The notes under the pieces were generated by a model. It was not told the DNA's origin and searched no databases. It saw nothing but the letters and a program-made list of their open reading frames with translations. This document shows, piece by piece, positions 34,097 through 45,272 of a stretch of DNA of 64,000 nucleotides. Where the stretch lies: contig CANLZY010000006.1 in the NCBI GenBank assembly GCA_947495685.1, forward strand, positions 124,001-188,000, read 5' to 3'. This DNA comes from an uncultured Tropicimonas sp. Lineage in GTDB: Bacteria > Pseudomonadota > Alphaproteobacteria > Rhodobacterales > Rhodobacteraceae. The first letter of the stretch is position 1, and each line of letters starts with the position of its first letter. The position numbers and the translations under genes are program-made.

Positions 34097-35389
34097 TCAG
34101 CCGCGCTTGTCCACGGGAACATAGTCGCGGAACGGTGCGCCGGTGTAGAGCTGACGCGGGCGACCGATCTTGTGTGCCGGGTCCGAAAGCTGCTCGTGCC
34201 ATTGCGAAATCCAGCCCACGGTCCGCGCCAGCGCAAAGATCGGGGTGAACATCGAGGTCGGGAAGCCCATCGCCTCGAGGATGATGCCCGAATAGAAGTC
34301 GACGTTCGGGAACAGCTTCTTGTCGGTGAAATACGGATCTTCCAGCGCCTGGCGTTCGAGTTCCTTGGCGACCTGCAGCGTCGGGTTGTTCTCGACACCC
34401 AGCAGCTCCAGAACCTCGTCGGCCGATTCCTTCATGACCGTCGCGCGCGGGTCGAAGTTCTTGTAGACGCGGTGGCCAAAGCCCATCAGGCGGAACGGAT
34501 CGTCCTTGTCCTTCGCACGCGCGATGAACTCGGGGATGCGGTCAACCGAGCCGATTTCACGCAGCATTTCCAGGCACGCCTGGTTGGCGCCGCCATGGGC
34601 CGGACCCCAGAGACACGCCGCACCAGCAGCGATGCAGGCGAACGGGTTGGCACCCGAGGACGAGGCCAGACGCACGGTCGAGGTCGAGGCGTTCTGCTCG
34701 TGGTCGGCATGCAACGTGAAGATCCGGTCCATCGCCTTGGCGAGGATCGGGTTCACCACGTAGTCTTCGGCCGGGACCGAGAAACACATCCGCAGGAAGT
34801 TGGACGCATAGTCCAATTCGTTGGACGGATACACGAAAGGCTGGCCAATCGAGTACTTGTAAGCCCAGGAGATCAGCGTCGGCATCTTGGCGATCAGGCG
34901 GATCGAGGCGACTTCACGCTGCCACGGGTCGGTAATGTCGGTCGAGTCGTGATAGAAGGCCGACATGGCACCCAGAACACCGACGACAATCGCCATCGGA
35001 TGCGCGTCGCGGCGGAAACCGCGATAGAAGAAGGTCATCTGGTCATGCAGCATCGTGTGGTTGGTCACACGGTTCTCGAAATCGACCATCTGTGCTTGGG
35101 TCGGCAGGTCGCCGTAAAGCAGAAGATAGCACACTTCGAGATAATGGGACTGACTGGCCAACTGGTCGATCGGGTAGCCACGGTGCAGCAGCTCGCCCTT
35201 GTCGCCGTCGATGAAAGTGATGGTGGATTCGCAGGCCGACGTCGAGGTGAAGCCCGGATCATGCGTAAAGACATGCCCACCGGCATAGAGCTTGCGGATG
35301 TCGATCACGTCTGGCCCGACGGTGGGCGAGAGGATCGGCAGTTCGAGCGTCTTGTCGTCGAACGTTAGCGTCGCTTTTCTGTCTGTCAT
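34097..35389 (-). CDS. gltA: Citrate synthase (type II, hexameric)
   Basis: 430 residues. It condenses acetyl-CoA and oxaloacetate at the entry of the TCA cycle. Catalytic residues lie in [21 protein letters not shown] and [11 protein letters not shown]. The N-terminal domain ([19 protein letters not shown]) marks the large Gram-negative type that is NADH-sensitive. AAAGGG has proper spacing only to the ATG at 35389; the ATG at 35395 would abut it. Its own hairpin follows. gltX lies just upstream on the same strand. Confidence 0.97.
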   Translation of the reverse strand: MTDRKATLTFDDKTLELPILSPTVGPDVIDIRKLYAGGHVFTHDPGFTSTSACESTITFIDGDKGELLHRGYPIDQLASQSHYLEVCYLLLYGDLPTQAQMVDFENRVTNHTMLHDQMTFFYRGFRRDAHPMAIVVGVLGAMSAFYHDSTDITDPWQREVASIRLIAKMPTLISWAYKYSIGQPFVYPSNELDYASNFLRMCFSVPAEDYVVNPILAKAMDRIFTLHADHEQNASTSTVRLASSSGANPFACIAAGAACLWGPAHGGANQACLEMLREIGSVDRIPEFIARAKDKDDPFRLMGFGHRVYKNFDPRATVMKESADEVLELLGVENNPTLQVAKELERQALEDPYFTDKKLFPNVDFYSGIILEAMGFPTSMFTPIFALARTVGWISQWHEQLSDPAHKIGRPRQLYTGAPFRDYVPVDKRG

Positions 35390-35463
35390 TGACATCCCTT
35401 TCTGGCGTGGCCCGGCGGGTGTGGATGCCCCCGGGGGTCGGCGTGTTCATGCAGAACGATCGG

Positions 35464-36882
35464 TCAGACCTCGGCCTGTTCCGCAGCGTCCCGAATACGG
35501 CCGAGTGTCTCCTCCCGGCCAATGACGAGCATCATGTCAAAGACACTCGGTGTAACAGTGCGCCCCGCCAAAGCGGCACGCAGCGGTTGGGCAATCTTGC
35601 CAAGCTTCAGCTCGTTGGCCTCTGCATACCCGGCAACGGCTTCCTCCAGCCCGTCTCGCGACCAGCTAGCATTTTGCAGGTGCGGCGTCAATTCTCTCAG
35701 TATACCACGGGATACCGGGTCGAGCGATTTCTCGGCCTTCTCGTCCGGGACGAACGGGCGACTTCCAAGGATAAAATAAGCTTTTTCAATGAGTTCGCCA
35801 AATGTTTTTGCACGTTCCTTGAGGCAATACATTGCCCGCGACAAGCCGTCCCGCTGGAAATCCGTCAATGGATCGGCTCCGGTGACGGCCAGAAACGGCT
35901 CGATTTCGGCCACCAAATCGGAATCTTCTGCAGCTGCAATATGCTGCCCGCAGAGATTCTCCAGCTTCTTGAAATCGAACCGAGCGGCGGCCTTGTTGAT
36001 CCCGGACAGGTCGAACCATTCCAGCGCCTGCGCGTCGGTGAAGAATTCGTCGTCACCGTGGCTCCATCCCAGCCGGGCCAGGTAATTGCGCATTCCCGCG
36101 GCCGGGTAGCCCATCGCCTGGTATTCCTCCACCCCGGTGGCGCCGTGGCGTTTTGAGAGCTTCTTGCCGTCAGGGCCGAGAATCAGGGGGATATGGGCAT
36201 AGACCGGCAACGGCCATCCCATCGCCTTGTAGACCAGCGACTGGCGGGCGGCGTTGGCCAGGTGGTCATCTCCCCGGATCACGTGCGTCACGCCCATGTC
36301 CATGTCATCGACGACGACAGCAAACATGTAGGTCGGCGTTCCGTCAGAGCGCAGCAGGATCATGTCGTCGAGGTCGGTGTTTTTCCAGGTCACGCGCCCC
36401 TGCACCTCGTCTTCGATCACCGTCTCGCCGTCGCGGGGCGCCCGGATACGCACCACAAACGGGGCGTCGGGAAACGTCGCCGGGTCCGCGTCGCGCCAGG
36501 GTGACAGGTAATTCGTGCTGCGCCCCTCGGCCCGGGCGGCCTCGCGAAAGGCGGTGATCTCTTCTGGCGAACTGAAACACTTGTAGGCGCCGCCCGAAGC
36601 CAGAAGCTGCTGCGCAACCTCGGTATGGCGTGCGACCCGTTCAAACTGGCTGACTGCATCCCCATCCCAGTCCAGACCCAACCACTGCATGCCGCGCAGG
36701 ATTGCTTCAGTTGCTTCCGGTGTTGACCGCTCGCGGTCCGTGTCCTCTATCCGCATCAGGAACTTTCCACCGCGTCCACGGGCATAGAGCCAGTTGAACA
36801 ATGCCGTGCGGGCGGTTCCGATGTGCATGAAGCCCGTGGGCGAGGGGGCGATGCGAGTTACAACTTGCTTGGCTTCAGCCAT
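35464..36882 (-). CDS. gltX: Glutamate--tRNA ligase
   Basis: 472 residues, class Ic synthetase. The HIGH motif is [13 protein letters not shown] and the KMSKS motif [21 protein letters not shown] and [20 protein letters not shown] are conserved. The C-terminal helical anticodon domain follows. Many alphaproteobacteria carry two gltX genes, one serving tRNA(Gln) for later amidation; this copy cannot be assigned by eye. It is transcribed away from comEC across a 370-bp spacer and towards gltA. Confidence 0.96.
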   Translation of the reverse strand: MAEAKQVVTRIAPSPTGFMHIGTARTALFNWLYARGRGGKFLMRIEDTDRERSTPEATEAILRGMQWLGLDWDGDAVSQFERVARHTEVAQQLLASGGAYKCFSSPEEITAFREAARAEGRSTNYLSPWRDADPATFPDAPFVVRIRAPRDGETVIEDEVQGRVTWKNTDLDDMILLRSDGTPTYMFAVVVDDMDMGVTHVIRGDDHLANAARQSLVYKAMGWPLPVYAHIPLILGPDGKKLSKRHGATGVEEYQAMGYPAAGMRNYLARLGWSHGDDEFFTDAQALEWFDLSGINKAAARFDFKKLENLCGQHIAAAEDSDLVAEIEPFLAVTGADPLTDFQRDGLSRAMYCLKERAKTFGELIEKAYFILGSRPFVPDEKAEKSLDPVSRGILRELTPHLQNASWSRDGLEEAVAGYAEANELKLGKIAQPLRAALAGRTVTPSVFDMMLVIGREETLGRIRDAAEQAEV

Positions 36883-37252
36883 GAATCCTGTCTGCCTTTC
36901 CAGTTTGCGTGCGGGCAGGTGTCTGAAGTCGCAGGGAATTTCCTGTCTTCCGTCCCTGTGCCCAGCGTCTTGTTCCCGCTTGCTATAAGCCTTTGCAGGC
37001 GTGTTGGGAAGGGCGCGACGATGCCCGTAAACGGCAAGTGTCCTGTCGCAATGGGCGATCTGTCGGCCTGCTGGTGATGTGGCTCAAATGACCGGGAACG
37101 GGTGGACCGCCAAGGGGGGAGCCGCGATTCACCCGGCGTCGTGGTGTCCGTGTCTGTCGAGGCACAGGTCGACCGGAAATGCCGTCGCAGACCCACCGTA
37201 CGCAGGGCGGAATTAACGCTTTGTCAATCATGATGATCGAAGGCTTTCGGCA
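36883..37252. other. 370-bp divergent spacer between gltX and comEC
   Basis: It holds both promoters. No reading frame, repeat or riboswitch was recognised. The base composition falls towards comEC (TTGTCAATCATGATGATCG), consistent with promoter DNA. Confidence 0.4.
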
Positions 37253-39343
37253 ATGAACACCATGGTTTTGCCAAAGGCGCGGGGCGCCGGTGCGGCTGCC
37301 ACACATGGCTGGCTGGCCGAGACCTTGCTGGCCCAGCGGGGGCACCTGTTGCTGTGGGTTCCAATCTGCCTTTCATTCGGAATCGGGGGCTGGTTTGCCT
37401 TGCGCGTAGAGCCCGGCGCGGGTTTCTACTGGGCCTGCGGCCTCGGTGCCCTGGCATTGTTGTTGGCTGGCCTGTTCAGTGGCGAGACCCATGCGCCACT
37501 GTTTCGGGCGCTGGCCCTGGTGCTCTGCGGGGCGCTGCTGGCGGGCGCTCGGGCGCATTCGGTCAGCGCGCCGGTGCTCGGGTTCCGCTATTATGGGCCA
37601 ATCGAGGGGCGGATCGTTGCCATCGATCGCTCCGCATCGGACAAGCCCCGGCTGACTCTCGACCGCGTGGTTCTGGAGGACATGCGCCCCGAACGGGTGC
37701 CGGAGCACGTGCGGGTGTCGCTACATGGAGAGCAGGGCCACGTCACGCCAGAGCCAGGCCTGACGGTGATCCTGACGGGCCACCTGTCGCCACCAAACGG
37801 ACCGGTTGAACCTGGCGGGTTCGACTTCCGCCGGTTGGCGTGGTTCGATGGGTTGGGCGCGGTCGGCTACACACGGACCCCGGTCCTGGCATTGGCATCA
37901 CCCGAAGACGGGCAGGCCGGACTTGCTGTTTTCCGTATTCGGCGGGCGATCAGCGGCCTGATGCAAACGCGGATTCCGGGGCCAGCCGGCGCCTTTGCCG
38001 CCGCCATTCTCACGGGTGACCGATCAGGGATGCCGCGCGGAGCGGTCGAGGACCTGCGCGGCTCGAACATGGCGCACCTGCTCGCGATCTCTGGTCTTCA
38101 CATGGGCCTTCTCACAGGGGTGGTCTATGGTGCCTTGCGGACCGTTCTGGCGTTGATCCCCTGGCTGGCGCTGCGCTATCCGATCCGAAAGTTTGCCGCC
38201 ATCGGGGCCTTGGTCACGGCGGCCGGATATCTGGCGTTGTCGGGCGGCGCTGTCTCGACCCAACGTGCCTTTGTCATGGTCGCGGTCATGTTGGTGGGGG
38301 TGCTGCTGGAGCGTCGCGCAGTGTCTCTGCGCTCCGTTGCCATCGCGGCAACCATCCTGCTGGTAATCCGCCCGGAGGCATTGTTCGGCCCCGGTTTCCA
38401 GATGTCGTTCGCCGCCACGACCGCCCTTGTCGTGGTGTTCGGTCTGGTGCGCGATCATCGCGACAGGCTGTGGCGGGCCCCCCGATGGCTGTCCCCCGTA
38501 TTGGCCGTGCTGATCTCCTCGGCGGTGGCGGGGGCTGCGACGGCGCCCTTCAGCGCGGCGCATTTCAACCGCATTGCAGACTATGGCCTGCTGGCAAACC
38601 TGTTGTCGGTGCCCGTGATGGGTACGGTCGTGATGCCGGCGGCTGTCGCAGCGGCGGTGCTCTGGCCGATCGGGCTGTCGGGCCTTGCACTGACCGCGAT
38701 GCGTCTGGGGTTGGAGTGGATTCTGCTGGTGGCCAACACCGTTGCCGGTCTCGACGGCGCCGTCCGTCATGTGATGATGCCCGGCCCATCGGTCTTGCCT
38801 TGCCTGACCTTCGGGGCGCTCTGGCTCGTCGTTTGTCGCGGCCCGGTCCGATGGCTTGGAGTTGTTGGCATTCTTTCTGCCGCGGCCCTTTGGGCGGTGG
38901 CCGAACGGCCCGCCATCCTGATCGCCGATACCGGCAGCTTGATCGGCGTCATGGGCCCCGAGGGGCGGGTGCTGTCCAAGCCAAAGGGGGACGGGTTCTC
39001 CGCCGGATCTTGGTTGGAAAATGATGGCGACCCTGTTGATCAGGCGACCGCCGCAACTCGCCCGGGGCTGTCAGTCGACGGTGGTGGTCGGCAGATATCT
39101 TTGGATGGGCTGTCGGTCCGCCACCTGACGGGACGGGCGGTGACACAGGACCTCGGCGTCCGGTGCGGACCCGGCATCATCGTCATCAACAAGACTCCTG
39201 ACACCATGCCAGCGGGTCCCTGCCGTGTGCTTGACCCGATCGCCTTGCGTAAGACAGGCGCCGTCGCGATCTGGCAGACGCCGGACGGCCCGCGTGTCGT
39301 CACCGCTGCCGACCTGTCCGGGCGTCGGCTGTGGTCGCACTGA
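37253..39343 (+). CDS. comEC: ComEC/Rec2-like competence channel protein
   Basis: 696 residues. The N-terminal part has helices and a periplasmic DUF4131 region (residues about 40-190). The polytopic Competence domain (about 220-570) contains GDRSGMPRG and NMAHLLAISGLHMGLLTG, the family hallmark, and ALFGPGFQMSFAAT. ComEC forms the inner-membrane channel for single-stranded DNA during natural uptake, and in Rhodobacterales it also brings in DNA delivered by gene transfer agents. The C-terminal metallo-beta-lactamase part found in Firmicutes is absent or degenerate. AAGG lies upstream of the ATG. Confidence 0.93.
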   Translation: MNTMVLPKARGAGAAATHGWLAETLLAQRGHLLLWVPICLSFGIGGWFALRVEPGAGFYWACGLGALALLLAGLFSGETHAPLFRALALVLCGALLAGARAHSVSAPVLGFRYYGPIEGRIVAIDRSASDKPRLTLDRVVLEDMRPERVPEHVRVSLHGEQGHVTPEPGLTVILTGHLSPPNGPVEPGGFDFRRLAWFDGLGAVGYTRTPVLALASPEDGQAGLAVFRIRRAISGLMQTRIPGPAGAFAAAILTGDRSGMPRGAVEDLRGSNMAHLLAISGLHMGLLTGVVYGALRTVLALIPWLALRYPIRKFAAIGALVTAAGYLALSGGAVSTQRAFVMVAVMLVGVLLERRAVSLRSVAIAATILLVIRPEALFGPGFQMSFAATTALVVVFGLVRDHRDRLWRAPRWLSPVLAVLISSAVAGAATAPFSAAHFNRIADYGLLANLLSVPVMGTVVMPAAVAAAVLWPIGLSGLALTAMRLGLEWILLVANTVAGLDGAVRHVMMPGPSVLPCLTFGALWLVVCRGPVRWLGVVGILSAAALWAVAERPAILIADTGSLIGVMGPEGRVLSKPKGDGFSAGSWLENDGDPVDQATAATRPGLSVDGGGRQISLDGLSVRHLTGRAVTQDLGVRCGPGIIVINKTPDTMPAGPCRVLDPIALRKTGAVAIWQTPDGPRVVTAADLSGRRLWSH

Positions 39344-39439
39344 CTGGGCGGCCGTTCCCCGCGGGCCCAAGCCAATCATTGACGCCAACGATCGACCGCT
39401 GAACAGGCCGAAACGCTCACGAAGTTTCAATGTCCGGCA

Positions 39440-39462
39440 CCGACCTCGAAAATGGAGGTCGG
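39440..39462. terminator. Hairpin between convergent comEC and lexA
   Basis: CCGACCTC pairs with GAGGTCGG (8 bp, loop GAAAATG) in the 268-bp gap between the two stop codons. The gap holds no gene. Confidence 0.45.
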
Positions 39463-39611
39463 GCCAACGTTGCACAGACGTGACACACGCAGGGCCAGAG
39501 AAGGATTTCGGATCGGGACCGCCGCGCGCGGCTTCGCCCAGACTGCCCGGATCACATCCTGCTGTTGCTCAAGCGGGCGGGCCCGTTCCGTCTCTGATCG
39601 GTTGGTGCCTG

Positions 39612-40307
39612 TCAGTAGCTGCGGATCAGGCCGACGAGACGTCCCTGAACCTTGACCTGATCATCCTGGAACAGGCGGGTCTCATAGGCCGGGTTGGCGG
39701 CCTCCAGAGCAATCGTCCGGCCCTTGCGGCGGAACCGCTTCAACGTCGCTTCGAGGTCATCGACCAGCGCCACCACGATATCTCCATCGTCCGCGGTGCT
39801 CTGTTCCCTGATCACGACGACATCGCCATTGTTGATCCCGGCGTCGATCATCGAGTCGCCCTTGACCTCCAGCGCGTAGTGATGCCCCGCGCCGACCATC
39901 TGGCCGGGCACGGCAACGGTGTGGCTGACCTGACTGATTGCCTCGATCGGAACCCCGGCCGCAATCCGACCCATCACTGGCAACTCTGTGGCATGGACAT
40001 GAATCGGGTGCGCATTGGCGGGTAAGGGGCTTCTGTCGCTGGCCGACCCGGATCCATCGATGACATCCGGGTTGAAGCCCTTCGCCTGGATCGAGTCCGG
40101 CAGCTTCACGATCTCTATCGCGCGGGCCCGATGGGCAAGACGGCGGATGAAGCCGCGCTCCTCCAGTGCGGTGATCAGCCGGTGGATGCCGGATTTCGAT
40201 CGCAGGTCCAGCGCATCCTTCATCTCGTCAAACGACGGCGGCACGCCGTCGCGCTGTACGCGCTTGTGGATGAACTCCAGCAGGTCGAGCTGTTTCTTCG
40301 TCAGCAT
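39612..40307 (-). CDS. lexA: SOS response repressor LexA
   Basis: 231 residues. An N-terminal winged helix ([26 protein letters not shown]), a linker, then the self-cleaving peptidase: scissile Ala117-Gly118 in GRIAAGVP, nucleophile Ser152 in VKGDSM, base Lys190 in LEATLKRF. RecA filaments trigger its cleavage and derepress DNA-repair genes. A GTTC-N7-GTTC box lies 58 bp upstream, so it regulates itself. It follows moeA on the same strand but has its own control. Confidence 0.97.
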   Translation of the reverse strand: MLTKKQLDLLEFIHKRVQRDGVPPSFDEMKDALDLRSKSGIHRLITALEERGFIRRLAHRARAIEIVKLPDSIQAKGFNPDVIDGSGSASDRSPLPANAHPIHVHATELPVMGRIAAGVPIEAISQVSHTVAVPGQMVGAGHHYALEVKGDSMIDAGINNGDVVVIREQSTADDGDIVVALVDDLEATLKRFRRKGRTIALEAANPAYETRLFQDDQVKVQGRLVGLIRSY

Positions 40308-40364
40308 GGCAACTCCCTCGCGTTCCCGTCGGGATTGGCTCAGATTGCCCGACGTTTACCCGAT

Positions 40365-40379
40365 GTTCTGCCAGTGTTC
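40365..40379 (-). promoter_or_regulatory. LexA (SOS) box, alphaproteobacterial type
   Basis: GTTCTGCCAGTGTTC is an exact match to the alphaproteobacterial SOS operator GTTC-N7-GTTC. It lies between moeA and lexA, 58 bp before the lexA start. Confidence 0.85.
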
Positions 40380-40402
40380 ACGTTTTGTGTCAACAGTTCT
40401 GC

Positions 40403-41575
40403 TCAGATCGGTAACACCTCGACCTGATCGCCGGCCGTGCGTGGTCCATCGGAAACTGGGCGCACCAACAGGGCATTGGCCTGCGAAAGCACAGTCAGCA
40501 GCGCGCTGTCCTGCCGGTCGAACGGGGTAACGACCCCGTCTCGGAGCATTGCCCGCATGTAATGCTCGCGCGGCCCGTTTGCAGCGACATCCGCGCCGAG
40601 AGCCGCCGTGATCCGGCGGGCGGGTGCCCGCCCCAGTCCCATCATGGCGCGCAACATCGGGACGACGAAAATGTGACCGCAAACCATTGCAGAGACGGGG
40701 TTTCCCGGAAGTCCGATCATCACGGCGCCGCCCAGCCGACCGGCCATCAACGGTTTTCCGGGGCGCATGGCGATCTTGTAGAACGCCCGGTTCATCCCGA
40801 GATCTTCTGCCACCCGTCCAACCAGATCGTGATCGCCAACCGAGGCGCCGCCGATGGTCACGATCAGGTCCGCGCCCTCGGTCATGGCGAACGCGGCTCG
40901 CAGGCTGTTTTCGGTGTCCCGTGCAATGGGCAGCAGCCGCACATGGGCGCCCGCCTGCTCGAACATTGCCTTCAACCCGAAGGCGTTCGAGGCGACGATC
41001 TGGTCCGGGCGCGGGTCTTCTCCCGGCATCACCAGCTCGTCGCCCGTGGCCAGGACCGCCACCACCGGTTTGCGCGAGACCGTCAGGTCCGGCACGTTCA
41101 TCGCGGCTGCAAGGGCCAGGTCGCCCGGCACCAGGACCCGTGGGGCCTCGATCCGGTCACCGGGGCGAAAGTCGCCGCCCGCCGGGCGAATGTTGTCGCC
41201 ATGTCCGCCGTCTTCGGTGATCGTCATGACGTCGCCGTCGCGGGCGGTGTCTTCCTGGATCACGACCCAGTCAGCGCCTTCAGGCACCACGGCGCCGGTA
41301 AAGATCCGCACGGTCTGGCCGGGGCCGACGCTGCCGGCGAACGCGCGGCCTGCGGGTGCGTCGCCGATCACCTCGAACCGGGCGCCCACCTGAACCTCGC
41401 TGGCGCGCACGGCGTATCCGTCCATCGCCGAGGCGGCAAAGGGAGGCTGCATCCGGCGTGCCTCGACCGGGGCCGCAAGAACCCGGCCGGCCGCATCGGC
41501 CAGCGGCACGGTTTCGGTGCCGACAGGGCCGGCAAGGTCGAACACAAGCTCGAGCGCTTCGGAAACCGGGATCAC
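40403..41575 (-). CDS. moeA: Molybdopterin molybdenumtransferase
   Basis: 390 residues with a GTG start that overlaps the moaC stop by 4 nt (GTGA). It inserts molybdate into adenylylated molybdopterin. Conserved: [14 protein letters not shown] (domain I), [14 protein letters not shown], the MoCF domain with [26 protein letters not shown] and [12 protein letters not shown], and a C-terminal beta domain. It completes the cofactor pathway with moaC next to it. The end of this operon is followed by the lexA promoter. Confidence 0.95.
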   Translation of the reverse strand: MIPVSEALELVFDLAGPVGTETVPLADAAGRVLAAPVEARRMQPPFAASAMDGYAVRASEVQVGARFEVIGDAPAGRAFAGSVGPGQTVRIFTGAVVPEGADWVVIQEDTARDGDVMTITEDGGHGDNIRPAGGDFRPGDRIEAPRVLVPGDLALAAAMNVPDLTVSRKPVVAVLATGDELVMPGEDPRPDQIVASNAFGLKAMFEQAGAHVRLLPIARDTENSLRAAFAMTEGADLIVTIGGASVGDHDLVGRVAEDLGMNRAFYKIAMRPGKPLMAGRLGGAVMIGLPGNPVSAMVCGHIFVVPMLRAMMGLGRAPARRITAALGADVAANGPREHYMRAMLRDGVVTPFDRQDSALLTVLSQANALLVRPVSDGPRTAGDQVEVLPI

Positions 41576-42048
41576 GCGCCCACCTCGTAAAGGCCGGATT
41601 TCCCTCCATCCTTCAGGATAACGCGAATGCCGCCGATCTCCATGCTGCGCTCCACCGCTTTCAACATGTCATATACCGTCAGCGCGGCGACAGAGACGGC
41701 CGTCAGCGCTTCCATCTCGATCCCGGTCTGGCCGGTGGTCTTGACCGTCGCGGCGATCCGTACACCGGGCAACTCTGCATCGGCCTCCAGTTCCACCGCC
41801 ACCTTGGTGATGGGCAGGGGATGGCACAGCGGGATCAGATCTGACGTGCGTTTCGCCCCCATGATCCCGGCCAGCCGCGCCACGCCAAGGACGTCGCCCT
41901 TCTTGGTCGAGCCCTGTTCCACCAGCGCCAGCGTCTCGGGCGTCATCCGCACCCAGCCTTCCGCCACGGCGATGCGCGATGTCACGTCCTTGTCGGACAC
42001 ATCCACCATGTGCGCGCGTCCGTCACCGTCAAAATGTGTCAGGGGCAT
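41572..42048 (-). CDS. moaC: Cyclic pyranopterin monophosphate synthase
   Basis: 158 residues. MoaC, with the radical-SAM protein MoaA, forms cyclic pyranopterin monophosphate from GTP in molybdopterin synthesis. Signature segments: [59 protein letters not shown] and [10 protein letters not shown]. Its ATG shares one base with the trpC stop (TGATG), and its stop overlaps moeA, so the genes are co-translated within the trp-mo operon. Confidence 0.96.
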   Translation of the reverse strand: MPLTHFDGDGRAHMVDVSDKDVTSRIAVAEGWVRMTPETLALVEQGSTKKGDVLGVARLAGIMGAKRTSDLIPLCHPLPITKVAVELEADAELPGVRIAATVKTTGQTGIEMEALTAVSVAALTVYDMLKAVERSMEIGGIRVILKDGGKSGLYEVGA

Positions 42049-42872
42049 CACATTCCGCCTCCGTGTGCGGCTGTCAACGGATTGGACAGCAGGGCGCGGG
42101 TGGCTTGGGCCACATCCTCCTGCCGCATCAGGACTTCTCCGATCAGGAAGCAGCGGGCGCCGTACATGGCCAGTTCGGCCAGTTCCTTGGGCCCGGTCAG
42201 GCCGGATTCCGACACGATCAACCGGTTTTCGGGGATGTGCTTGATCAGGTTTCGCGTGGTGTCCAGCGTGGTCTCGAACGTGTGCAGATCGCGATTGTTG
42301 ATCCCAACCAAACGGGATTTGAGATGCAGCGCGCGGTCCAGCTCCTCGCGGTTGTGGACCTCGATCAATGTATCCATGCCCCAGTCGCTGGCCGCGGCTT
42401 CCAATTCGGCGGCCTGGCTGTCGGATACACTGGCCATGATGATCAGGATGCAATCGGCGCCAAGTGCGCGCGCCTCGACGATCTGGTAGGGATCGTACAT
42501 GAAGTCCTTGCGCAGCACGGGCAGCGAAACCGCCTCGCGCGCGGCGACCAGATACGCATCGTCGCCCTGGAAGGATGGGCCATCGGTCAGTACCGAGAGG
42601 CAGGTCGCACCACCGTTTTCGTAGGCTTTCGCCAGTTCGGGAGGGTCGAATTCTGCCCGGATCAGGCCCTTGGAGGGGCTGGCCTTCTTGATTTCGGCGA
42701 TCAGGCCGTAGCCGCCCTGAATGGCCTTGGCGAGGGCGTCGCCGAACGGTCGGATTGGCGGCGCGGTCTTTGCAGCAGCTTCGATCTCGGCCAGCGGGCG
42801 GGCGATCTTGCAGGCTTCGACGTGGTCCAGTTTGTAGGCCTTGATCTTCTCAAGGATGGTCGGAATGCTCAT
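42048..42872 (-). CDS. trpC: Indole-3-glycerol phosphate synthase
   Basis: 274 residues, a TIM barrel. It closes the indole ring in tryptophan synthesis. Motifs: [13 protein letters not shown] (catalytic Lys), [40 protein letters not shown] and VSESGL. GGAGG lies 4 nt before the ATG at 42872. It overlaps ung by 4 nt upstream and moaC downstream. It is the monofunctional form, without fused PRAI. Confidence 0.96.
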   Translation of the reverse strand: MSIPTILEKIKAYKLDHVEACKIARPLAEIEAAAKTAPPIRPFGDALAKAIQGGYGLIAEIKKASPSKGLIRAEFDPPELAKAYENGGATCLSVLTDGPSFQGDDAYLVAAREAVSLPVLRKDFMYDPYQIVEARALGADCILIIMASVSDSQAAELEAAASDWGMDTLIEVHNREELDRALHLKSRLVGINNRDLHTFETTLDTTRNLIKHIPENRLIVSESGLTGPKELAELAMYGARCFLIGEVLMRQEDVAQATRALLSNPLTAAHGGGM

Positions 42873-43537
42873 ATTGCCTCCGCGGGGATCCAGTTGATTG
42901 GGGGGTGGCCGCGAGATTGCAGCCAGGTGTTTGTTCGGGAAAACGGCCGGGAGCCAAAGAACCCCTTGCGCGCCGACAATGGCGAGGGGTGGGCCGTTTC
43001 GAGTTTCAGGTGGCCGGACCCGGTCAGCGACCTTGCGGCTGCGGCCTGTGCGGGCTTGCCCCACAAAAGGAACGCCCGAGGGGCATCCGACAGCCGCGCC
43101 AGGATCTGTGCTGTCAGGCTTTGCCAGCCGAGCCGCTTGTGGCCGTGCGCCTCACCGGCCGGAACCGTCAGGACCGAATTCAGCAGCAACACCCCCTGAC
43201 GGGCCAGGAACCGCAAGTCGGCATCCTGAGGTGACGCGCCAAGATCGTCCTGCATTTCCTTGTAGATGTTTGACAAAGATCGGGGCAGGGGGCGCACGTC
43301 GGCCGCCGCCGAAAAGGCAAGGCCGTGCGCATGGCCGGGGGTCGGGTACGGGTCCTGGCCCAGGATCACGACACGGGTTTGTTCCGGTGGCGTAAGTTCG
43401 AGCGCGGCGAACACCTGGTCGCGGGGCGGCAGGATCTGGCGGTCGTCTCGTGCCAGTGCATCCTCGATGGCCGGAAGGTCCTCGCGGAAAAAGGGCAACG
43501 TCCCCCATCCACCGATATTGGCCGTGTTCAGGATCAT
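42869..43537 (-). CDS. ung: Uracil-DNA glycosylase, family 1
   Basis: 222 residues. It removes uracil from DNA. The catalytic Asp62 is in [17 protein letters not shown], the conserved NSVLTV segment is present, and the DNA-minor-groove loop is AHPSPLSA. Both ends overlap its neighbours by 4 nt (ATGA), so it sits inside the trpD-trpC run and must be co-expressed with them. A repair gene inside a biosynthetic operon is the notable point. Its length is normal. Confidence 0.95.
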   Translation of the reverse strand: MILNTANIGGWGTLPFFREDLPAIEDALARDDRQILPPRDQVFAALELTPPEQTRVVILGQDPYPTPGHAHGLAFSAAADVRPLPRSLSNIYKEMQDDLGASPQDADLRFLARQGVLLLNSVLTVPAGEAHGHKRLGWQSLTAQILARLSDAPRAFLLWGKPAQAAAARSLTGSGHLKLETAHPSPLSARKGFFGSRPFSRTNTWLQSRGHPPINWIPAEAI

Positions 43538-44553
43538 CCCGCCTCGGACGTCAGTTGTGCCAGCGCGTGGATCTTGCCGCGTGCGGATCCGCTGTCGATG
43601 CTCGTCCGGCCCATCTCGACCCCTTGCGGCAGGTCATCGGCCACGCCTGCCACCAGAAGCGCGGCAGCGGCGTTCAGCAGGACCGCGTCACGATAGGCCC
43701 CCGGTGCGCCGTTCAGCAGCGCGGCAAACGCAAGGCCGTTCTCCTCGGGTGTGCCACCAAGGATTGCTTCGAACGGATGGACCGGCAGGCCGGCATCTTC
43801 AGGCGAAATCTCGTATTCTGTCACCGTGCCGTCCTTCAGCTCGGCGACCCAGCTTGGTCCGGCAATCGACAATTCGTCCGTGCCGTCCGAGCCATGCACC
43901 AGCCACGCAGCATCGGAGCCGAGCGAGCCAAGCGTTTCGGCCATCGGGCGGATCAGGTCGCGGGAAAATGTGCCGGTCAACTGTCGCTTCACGCCGGCCG
44001 GGTTGGTCAGCGGGCCAAGGATGTTGAAGATCGTGCGGGTGCCAAGTTCGGCCCGCGTCGGCATGACATGGCGCATCGCCGGATGGTGCATCGGGGCCAT
44101 CATGAAGGCGATCCCGACCTCGGCCAGCGCTCGTTGCACGACATCCACGCCAACCATGACGTTGATGCCCATCTGTCCGAGCGCATCCGCGGCGCCCGAC
44201 TTCGATGACAGGTTGCGGTTGCCGTGCTTGGCGACCGGCACGCCCGCACCCGCGACCACAAACGCCGTCGCGGTAGAGATGTTCAGCGTACCCTTGCCAT
44301 CGCCGCCGGTTCCCACGATGTCCATCGCCCCGTCCGGGGCGGTCACTGCGTGGCACTTGGCCCGCATCACGCGGGCGGCGGCGGTAATTTCCTCGACCGT
44401 TTCGCCACGCGTGCGCAGCGCCATCAGGAACCCGCCGATCTGGCTAGGCGTCGCCTCCCCCTCGAACAGCGCGTCAAAGGCAGCTTCGGCTTCGGCCGGG
44501 GTCAGGGGGCGGTCGGCGGCAAGGCCGATCAGGGGCTTCAGCGGGTTGCTCAT
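43534..44553 (-). CDS. trpD: Anthranilate phosphoribosyltransferase
   Basis: 339 residues. It attaches anthranilate to PRPP in tryptophan synthesis. Conserved: [18 protein letters not shown] (PRPP loop), [30 protein letters not shown] and SGSARGKI near the C-terminus. It overlaps trpG by 4 nt at the start and ung by 4 nt at the end. Confidence 0.97.
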   Translation of the reverse strand: MSNPLKPLIGLAADRPLTPAEAEAAFDALFEGEATPSQIGGFLMALRTRGETVEEITAAARVMRAKCHAVTAPDGAMDIVGTGGDGKGTLNISTATAFVVAGAGVPVAKHGNRNLSSKSGAADALGQMGINVMVGVDVVQRALAEVGIAFMMAPMHHPAMRHVMPTRAELGTRTIFNILGPLTNPAGVKRQLTGTFSRDLIRPMAETLGSLGSDAAWLVHGSDGTDELSIAGPSWVAELKDGTVTEYEISPEDAGLPVHPFEAILGGTPEENGLAFAALLNGAPGAYRDAVLLNAAAALLVAGVADDLPQGVEMGRTSIDSGSARGKIHALAQLTSEAG

Positions 44554-45131
44554 GCCGGCACCTTCATCCGCTTGAGAAAGTTCTGCAACATCCGGTGGCC
44601 GTGTTCGGACCGGATGCTTTCGGGGTGAAACTGGACGCCTTCTATCGGCAGCGTCTTGTGGCGCAGCCCCATGATCGTGCCATCCTCCAGCCAGGCCGAC
44701 ACCTCGAGGCAGTCGGGCAGGCTGTCACGCTCCACCACCAGCGAATGATAGCGGGTGGCCTGAAACGGGCCGTCGATGCCCTCGAAAACGCCTTTGCCGT
44801 CGTGGTGGATCTGCCCCATCTTGCCATGCACGATCTCGTGGCAGCGTACGACCTTGCCGCCAAAGGCCTCGCCGATGGTCTGGTGACCCAGGCAAACGCC
44901 CAGCAATGGCACACCGGCGTCTGCGGCGGCATGGGTCAGTGGCAGACAGATTCCCGCCTGTGCCGGGTCGCAGGGGCCGGGTGAGAGGATGATCGCCTCG
45001 GCGCCCTTTCCCATGGCCTCCTGCACATCCAGGGAGTCGTTGCGCCAGACCTCGATTTCGGCCCCCAACTCGCCAAGATAATGGACAAGATTGTAGGTAA
45101 AGCTGTCGTAATTGTCGATCAGTAGCAGCAT
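44550..45131 (-). CDS. trpG: Anthranilate synthase glutamine amidotransferase subunit
   Basis: 193 residues. It supplies ammonia to TrpE. The class I amidotransferase triad is present: Cys80 in GVCLGHQ and the His/Glu pair in [21 protein letters not shown] binds substrate. The start at 45131 fits the family N-terminus [16 protein letters not shown]; an upstream in-frame ATG at 45185 adds 18 unlike residues. No strong ribosome site is visible. The partner trpE lies 10.4 kb away on the same strand. Confidence 0.95.
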   Translation of the reverse strand: MLLLIDNYDSFTYNLVHYLGELGAEIEVWRNDSLDVQEAMGKGAEAIILSPGPCDPAQAGICLPLTHAAADAGVPLLGVCLGHQTIGEAFGGKVVRCHEIVHGKMGQIHHDGKGVFEGIDGPFQATRYHSLVVERDSLPDCLEVSAWLEDGTIMGLRHKTLPIEGVQFHPESIRSEHGHRMLQNFLKRMKVPA

Positions 45132-45272
45132 GAGACGAAGTCCGAGCAATAGGGGGTGAACCGCGGGACGGGTCGGGCTATACATGTTCAGAGGCGTCCG
45201 CCGGGGTCAAGGTCAACCCTGCGCCGGTGAGGGGTCCGAGGCGAGAGCGCAACGATAAAATCGGGGGTAGAC

